From Mangifera indica (lineage: Eukaryota > Streptophyta > Magnoliopsida > Sapindales > Anacardiaceae), in the NCBI RefSeq assembly GCF_011075055.1, contig NC_058151.1, positions 5,970,251 to 6,034,250 on the forward strand: DNA of 64,000 nucleotides, given 5' to 3'. The number at the start of each line of letters is the position of its first letter. The first letter of the stretch is position 1. A program made the translations under genes and the position numbers. Below the pieces are notes generated by a model. It was not told the origin of the DNA and ran no database searches. It was given only the letters and a program-made list of their open reading frames with translations. Of this stretch, positions 58,571 through 64,000 are shown in pieces.

Positions 58571-61500
58571 TTAACAAGAACCTAATTTGTTGGCTATATG
58601 TCCGACCAGATCAGTTTTTCGAAGCTTATAATACTTTGTTAGTTTCTGTTCCTTTGCAATGGCCCTCAGCTCACCTATTTTTAGTTCCATCAGTTTACTA
58701 GTTGCAAAAGACGAAGATGTCACAACCTCAGTGCAGGAATCAATTGAGTAGGATTCTGTGATCGAAAGATCATCCTTACCTGCAGCATGATTTAGATCCC
58801 TGCGCGATTTTGATAAGTCAATTTGAAGAGTTGAACCTTTAATCTCCACAAGGACTGGAATACTCAGATTCTTTTTTCTTTTCTTTTGTGGCTGTGAAGT
58901 TGAATTTTGACTGTCATCCAAAGCAATACTTTGCTCTTCAGCTTCACACTGAACATGTTGAACTGCTTTCTTCCTCATCTTCGAATTCAATGAGTGATTT
59001 GAACTGGAACTATCAGACCCAGGTTCGGATTTCCATTGTCCCTTAGATTTTGCAACAAAAGATGGCTGTGGAACGATTCCAAGAGATTGCAAACCAGATT
59101 CTTTAACACCCGGTGAATTTGACTTGGATTTCCTCTTCCCATAATGTTTTTGTGGCTTCACAGACAAGCCAGTGTTATATTTCACATTATGGGCAACAGT
59201 TTCAGTCATTTGCACGTCTTCTCCTAGCTTTTTTCCTTCCACAGCCTGTGCATTGCCTCTTTTTTTTCCCTTATCATCTTGTAGATCCAAAAGTGAAGTT
59301 AAAGCAGACATTTCAGTATCTGTCAGACAAGATTTTTCGACCTTGACAATTTGTAGAGAAGGTTTTCCCTTACCTTTTACCTCTGGAGACAAATGTGAAG
59401 ATTTTAACCTGTCAGCCAGGATTAAATTGGATTCTTTCATTCCCCGTTTACGTGCAGCCTTCTGTGCAAAATCACAAAGCTTTTGATCAAACTCGCAGTT
59501 TCCACCTTTTGCCTGTCTGAATCCACCTACCTTAGAATCAGAATTATTTCTCCCCTGCTCCAGGCCAGTTGCATGCCTCAAAGCAGGAGGACTAAAATGA
59601 GAATTTCTAACTCGTAAATGTCTGGAAGTAGTTAATGCAGAATCAGAATTATTTCTCCTGCTGCTGAGACCAGTTGCCAAACTCAAAGCATCAAGACTAG
59701 TATTCAAATTTCCAACTTTTTCCTGCCTTGAGACAGTAGTATGGCTCAAAGCACCAGTAGATTCACTACTGCTATCTAAATTCCCAACTTTTGCCTGCCT
59801 AGGAATACATAAACTCAGACCTGAATTGTTTCTCCCCCTGCTGACACCAGTTGAGTGCCTTAAAGCATCAGTGTTAGCATCTCCTATGACAGCATTTGCA
59901 GGCTGCTAAACAAACACAATATAAGCTCATTAAATAGGCAAGGTAAGCGTATCTTGAATGTGTGACTCACAGGGCTGTGAAGTCCCTATATTGACCATTA
60001 TAGTTTGCACAGACACAAGTTGAACAAAAGAAAAAAGTTTTGTGGTACCTTCTGTGCTTTTGGAGGATGCACTTTGCCTTCAGGGTCAGAAGGTGAATCC
60101 AGAATTTTATCTTTGCCTGCAGTAGTGGTATGGTATGTGCTGACTTCCTCATTTCCATTAACTTCCAAATGTGGCTTGCACCTATTCCTCCTAACATTAT
60201 GATGGCCTTCTTCACGTGAACAAGCATTTGAGTCTAACTCTTTGTCAACAGTATTTATCGGCTGATTTTAGGGGGAAAATATTAGTTAAAGAAAGCCTGT
60301 GAATATTCATAGTGTGATTCTAAGAGGGAATAAGTCAGATTTCCGTATAATGTGTCCTTTACAGGTTCAAAGTCATATGCCTCCTAATACATGACATTAA
60401 TGTTTAGTACTGCTTATAATATAATGACACTATTGGTAAAAACAATAATACTAATAATATTATAATAAATTAGAGCAGAAGAGAGAAAGCTGCAAGTACC
60501 TTGATCCTTCTACAAAGTTTTGCATCCTTTCCCATGGAGTTTGATGCTGAATCCAAGATTATGACATCTTCTGTAGATGCAGAACTGTTTTCTTCTGCTT
60601 CATCACTTACAATTTTTGAATTTGAAGAGCAAATTTTTTCCTTCTTGTTGGAGTAGTTAACAACATGCTTCAAACCAGTTCCATTGGGATTCTTCAACAT
60701 GATATCAACAGGCTTTCATTATCAAGAAAGAGAATACACACAATAACTTTAGTTCTCTGACATGGCAAATTTATTTTAGGACAAAAAGAAAATGAAGCTG
60801 AACATGACCATTTCTAATAAGATTTTCATTGCAAATCAAGAATCCAGAAGGAAATTATATGTTTCAACCAGTTTAAATGTATGATGAATCTATTTAATCT
60901 GAAGTTTGTTTGTTAGACTTTTTACAGGTGCCTTGCACTTACCAATTCTCTAGGTTACACAGCGTAGAGCATATACAGCTCTATAGATTCTGAGAGGCTA
61001 AAAAATACAACTGGTAAATGCATATTGTTAACTAGCTTATTATTATACCCTCAGAAAAGTATTTCTTCTCATTGTTAGCTTCTGAATCACAATTTGTTAA
61101 ATAATTTTAATCTGACATAAATAATCACACAAGAGGGAGCAAACTACCTGGTCCATAGCCAGTTCTAGACTACATCTTCTCTCATCCATGGAATTCAAAG
61201 ACGAATTTTGGATCACTTGGTTACACACTGAAGTAAAATAGTGTTCTCTGGCTTCCCCCTTCATAGCAGGTTCCATGTCAACGGTGCTTAATACTTCTTT
61301 TTCATCATGGTCACCAGCTTCTGATTTCAAAGAGTTTGGACTGGAATCTTTACCATTAGTATACCTAGGCTGTTCATAATAGAACTAACGTGTCAAGAAA
61401 ACGCAATAAATGAGTTAAACAGCAAAAGAAAAAGCATGCCAAAATTATATAACCACACCGGTGCTTTAACTACAAAGATGTACTTAAAAACACAAGTTTA

Positions 61501-62879
61501 TTCTTCCTTATGCTCAAACCCCAACCTGGAGTAAATCATTACATTGGAAATTTTATAACAATCATGTGTTGAAACTAGTTAAAGCATAAGGAGATAGAGC
61601 TTCCTGGACCTTAGCTGCTTCTGAATTATTTCTTTTCTTCTCTTGATGGGTCAGAGGTGTATTTAAAAATGAACCACTTTCTGAATAGGTAATACTGGAT
61701 GCTTGACTTTCCTCCTTTACAACAGTGCTCGAGTCAGAAAAAATAAATTTTGAGTTTTCTTCCAGATGTTCAGGAGGAAGTACGGTAGAATCAAAACTGT
61801 CTAGCACCATCGCATCGAGGGGCTGTTCATTCTTTATAGAAACACAAGTGAGTATGGCATGTTATTTTGTGGATGAAAACATAAAAAAAAAAAAATCTCA
61901 AAGGGTGAAAAGAATAAATATGCTGACATAACAAAAATTGAGGTTCTGCATAACAAAATTATAGGTAACTCATATACAAGGGCACCATTCTATCAACAAA
62001 ATTCACTTTTGCCACCATCCATTAGATAAATTCTATATTTTTTTATTTTTCATCACGTAAATCAAAATTTTGACATGATAAAACCTGGAATCCAAGTTAT
62101 GCAAAAGCAACAGCCCAAATCAGCAAGCATCTAGTGGGATTAGTTGAAATGGGTCCAATGAACTATGTCACAGTAGGTATTCTGAAGTTGAAATTAGACA
62201 TTAAGGAGAAAGAATGTATATAATTCATATAACTTAAAATGAGCTCTAAAGGCTTCCAATTTCAGCTTTTAAGTTCATACTAGATTTATATGTTGGACAG
62301 TTGAAGAAATAATGCAAAATTTTCAAGATATGAACCTGTTTATCTTTATCGTTGCAGTAGTCTCCGAGTAGAGCTTTTAATATTTCATGCAAACTCTTAA
62401 GAGGTTTTCTATACATCAAAAATCGAACTTCAATATCGTTTTTATCTTTACTCTTCAAACTCCTTACCGCGATATAAAGGCAATCTATCTGTTTTCGCAA
62501 AGCATTGCAACATATCTCAAACCATTCTTCGTATTCTACCCCAGCTAGTTCATTTTGAAGAAACACTAAATCTTTTTCGAGTTCATCAATTTCAGTGTCA
62601 GCCTTTGTGATCAAGATCCTCAGCACCTGTATACAATATTTCTCATTCGTAGCATCTTCTTCAATCACATCTACAGCAACAAAAGAACAAATATAAGTTG
62701 ACTCTGCTTAACAAGTAACAGTAATAGTAAGAAAGAAATTTGACTACAATCGTAGAATCCCAGATGCAAGGGAAAACAATACCAAACCCATAACCGAAGT
62801 AGAAGTCACATTGCCAGCCAAGTTGCATATAGCAACTACTCTCTTGTGGAACTGGAAAATCACTTGAATCAAATGCCAT
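58571..62879 (-). CDS. Uncharacterised plant protein with C-terminal Rho-N/SAP-like motif
   Basis: Coding exons, in order: 62879-62783, 62670-62336, 61822-61610, 61369-61148, 60712-60500, 60261-60049 and 59902-58571. All are GT/AG and in phase, predicting 874 aa. Residues about 45-76 form a coiled coil (KADTEIDELEKDLVFLQNEL) and 33-144 look like a helical domain. Exons 3-6 (residues 145-431) are low-complexity, Ser/Asn/Lys-rich and look duplicated. Residues 444-569 contain short repeats around ALRHxTGxxxGRNNS. Basic clusters (KRKSKS; QKKRKK near 770) suggest nuclear import. The C-terminus (831-874), SKLMELKIGELRAIAKEQKLTKYYKLRKTDLVGHI, resembles the Rho-N/SAP helix-extended-helix fold that binds nucleic acid. 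The function is not known to me. Exon 7 could also start three bases earlier (59,905), since the acceptor is a NAGNAG. Confidence 0.85.
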
Positions 62880-63046
62880 TAACTTTGAAAGCGTTGAGCC
62901 TGAGATGCAATTAACAACATTAACATTCTTCCAGAGTGTAAGGCGATAACGAGAATTGGAATTACCGAGAAATTTTCAACCTATGAGTTAAATATGTGAA
63001 ATTTGCTATGAGCCCTTTAGCTAAAGTTAGAAAAATTTTATTCTTA
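62880..63046 (-). promoter_or_regulatory. 5' flank of the Rho-N/SAP-like gene
   Basis: Only about 167 bp separate the ATG from a Tourist-type MITE. No clear TATA box is seen. The transcription start probably lies here. Confidence 0.35.
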
Positions 63047-63538
63047 CGAGTATTTGGTTTGTAGAATATTTTATTATTAAAATTAAAAAATTACTTTAAA
63101 AATATATTTCCTTAAGGATTAGTAGATATAAATTATTAATATGTTTAATAAAATGTGGTAACAATTGATATGCATAAATAATTATTGTTTGATTAGACAT
63201 AATAAAAAAATATTAATATATTATTTTACTTAAATACCCTTAGATATAATTATTTTAAAATATTTTTTATATTATATATTATTTTAATTGAAAATAAGAG
63301 TCTTACAAAAATTAATAAATAACGATATAATTATAATAAAATTAAGATTATTTTGATAATTTTTTAATAATTAAAGTGAAAGTAATGATCAGATTACCTT
63401 TTATATTACTTGTCACATCATTATTAATAATAAAAAATTATTAGATTTTTTTATTACTTTATCAATCAAGCAAAATAATATAAGTAATAAAAGATAGATT
63501 ATCATATAAATCTTTAATTTTTTTAACCAAACGCCCCC
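63047..63538. mobile_element. Second, more decayed Tourist-type MITE
   Basis: It aligns in the same orientation with 57,172-57,653 (for example 'tgtttaataaaatgtggtaac' versus 'tgtttgataaaatttgatagg', and the 'ataaataattattg' block). The right end, in reverse, is GGGGGCGTTTGGTTAA; the left end has mutated to CGAGTATTTGGTTT. The flanks are TTA and TAA. Confidence 0.8.
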
Positions 63539-64000
63539 TAATAACAAAATAATCTTGGACATGAAAACAGGATTCAACAGTTCTATCCCCAAAAAAAAAT
63601 AAAAGAAAATTAAAATGAAAAAGAAAAAAACAAATCAGAAACAGAATAATAAAGTTAAAATGATTGAGGGTAAATTAGCAACAGAAAAAAGTTTGACGAA
63701 AAGTTAATCTCAACTTTTAGCAAAAATCCGAATGAATATAAAACAAAAAATCGCTAAACGTCATGAAGATAAATCAAAGAATATGAAAAACAAAACAAAA
63801 ATTAAAAATTAATTTAATCAACGAAGAGCTGGTTTACACTTATCGTTCCTTAAATATGCACACAGACCATCATTAAAAATTCAATTCGGCCGATTGACAT
63901 TACCCACTCAAGGTTTGATTCTTTTTAAGTTTTGAAAAGTTTTTTTTCCCACCCACCTACCAAAGCAACTGCTTGATTTTATACTTAAAAGCTAATTAAG
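63539..64000. other. Intergenic, AT-rich, no gene
   Basis: Only simple A-rich sequence is seen. Confidence 0.5.

Noticed and set aside
59113..59486. Plus-strand frames of 77 and 104 codons
   Set aside because: Antisense to the last exon of gene 2.

Overview
The window is nuclear DNA of a flowering plant, most likely a eudicot. It is AT-rich and dominated by nested plant transposons (Ty1/copia, Ty3/gypsy, TRIM, Mutator-like, hAT and Tourist-type elements). Two ordinary intron-containing genes are present. Species cannot be fixed from the sequence alone.

Region 1-15,062 is a transposon graveyard. A decayed minus-strand gypsy gag relic and its LTR carry a small TRIM-like element. They are followed by two MITEs and then a large, coding-dead copia element (6,242-15,062, minus strand) with long LTRs of unequal length. 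A younger complete copia element (16,485-22,635, minus strand) has near-identical 0.31-kb LTRs and an exact 5-bp target duplication GATAC. Its end lies only 153 bp upstream of the start codon of the first real gene.

Gene 1 (22,789-26,832, plus, five coding exons, 260 aa predicted) is a penta-EF-hand-like calcium-binding protein of the plant CML48/49/50 group. Intron 4 carries a hAT-type MITE with an exact 8-bp target duplication.

Region 29,689-47,319 reads best as one very large non-autonomous Mutator-like element. It has 15-bp identical ends and a 9-bp target duplication with one mismatch. It contains a duplicated promoter/first-exon-like block, a 4.9-kb array of about 41 units of 119 bp, a captured and decayed DUF1985-type gene, one inverted array unit, and a tandem array of about 390-bp units. 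A young gypsy element (38,223-45,986, minus) with TSD GAATC is inserted in that last array. This gypsy element has gag and protease but no reverse transcriptase or integrase, a TR-GAG-like layout.

Region 47,320-57,653 holds decayed LTR-retrotransposon pieces (copia-like LTRs, a chromovirus pol end), a Mutator-type MITE and a Tourist-type MITE. Gene 2 (58,571-62,879, minus, seven coding exons, 874 aa predicted) is an uncharacterised, probably nuclear protein with an N-terminal coiled coil, a block of four similarly sized phase-0 exons that look tandemly duplicated, short internal repeats and a C-terminal Rho-N/SAP-like helix pair. A second Tourist-type MITE lies just upstream of it. No tRNA, rRNA or CRISPR feature was seen.
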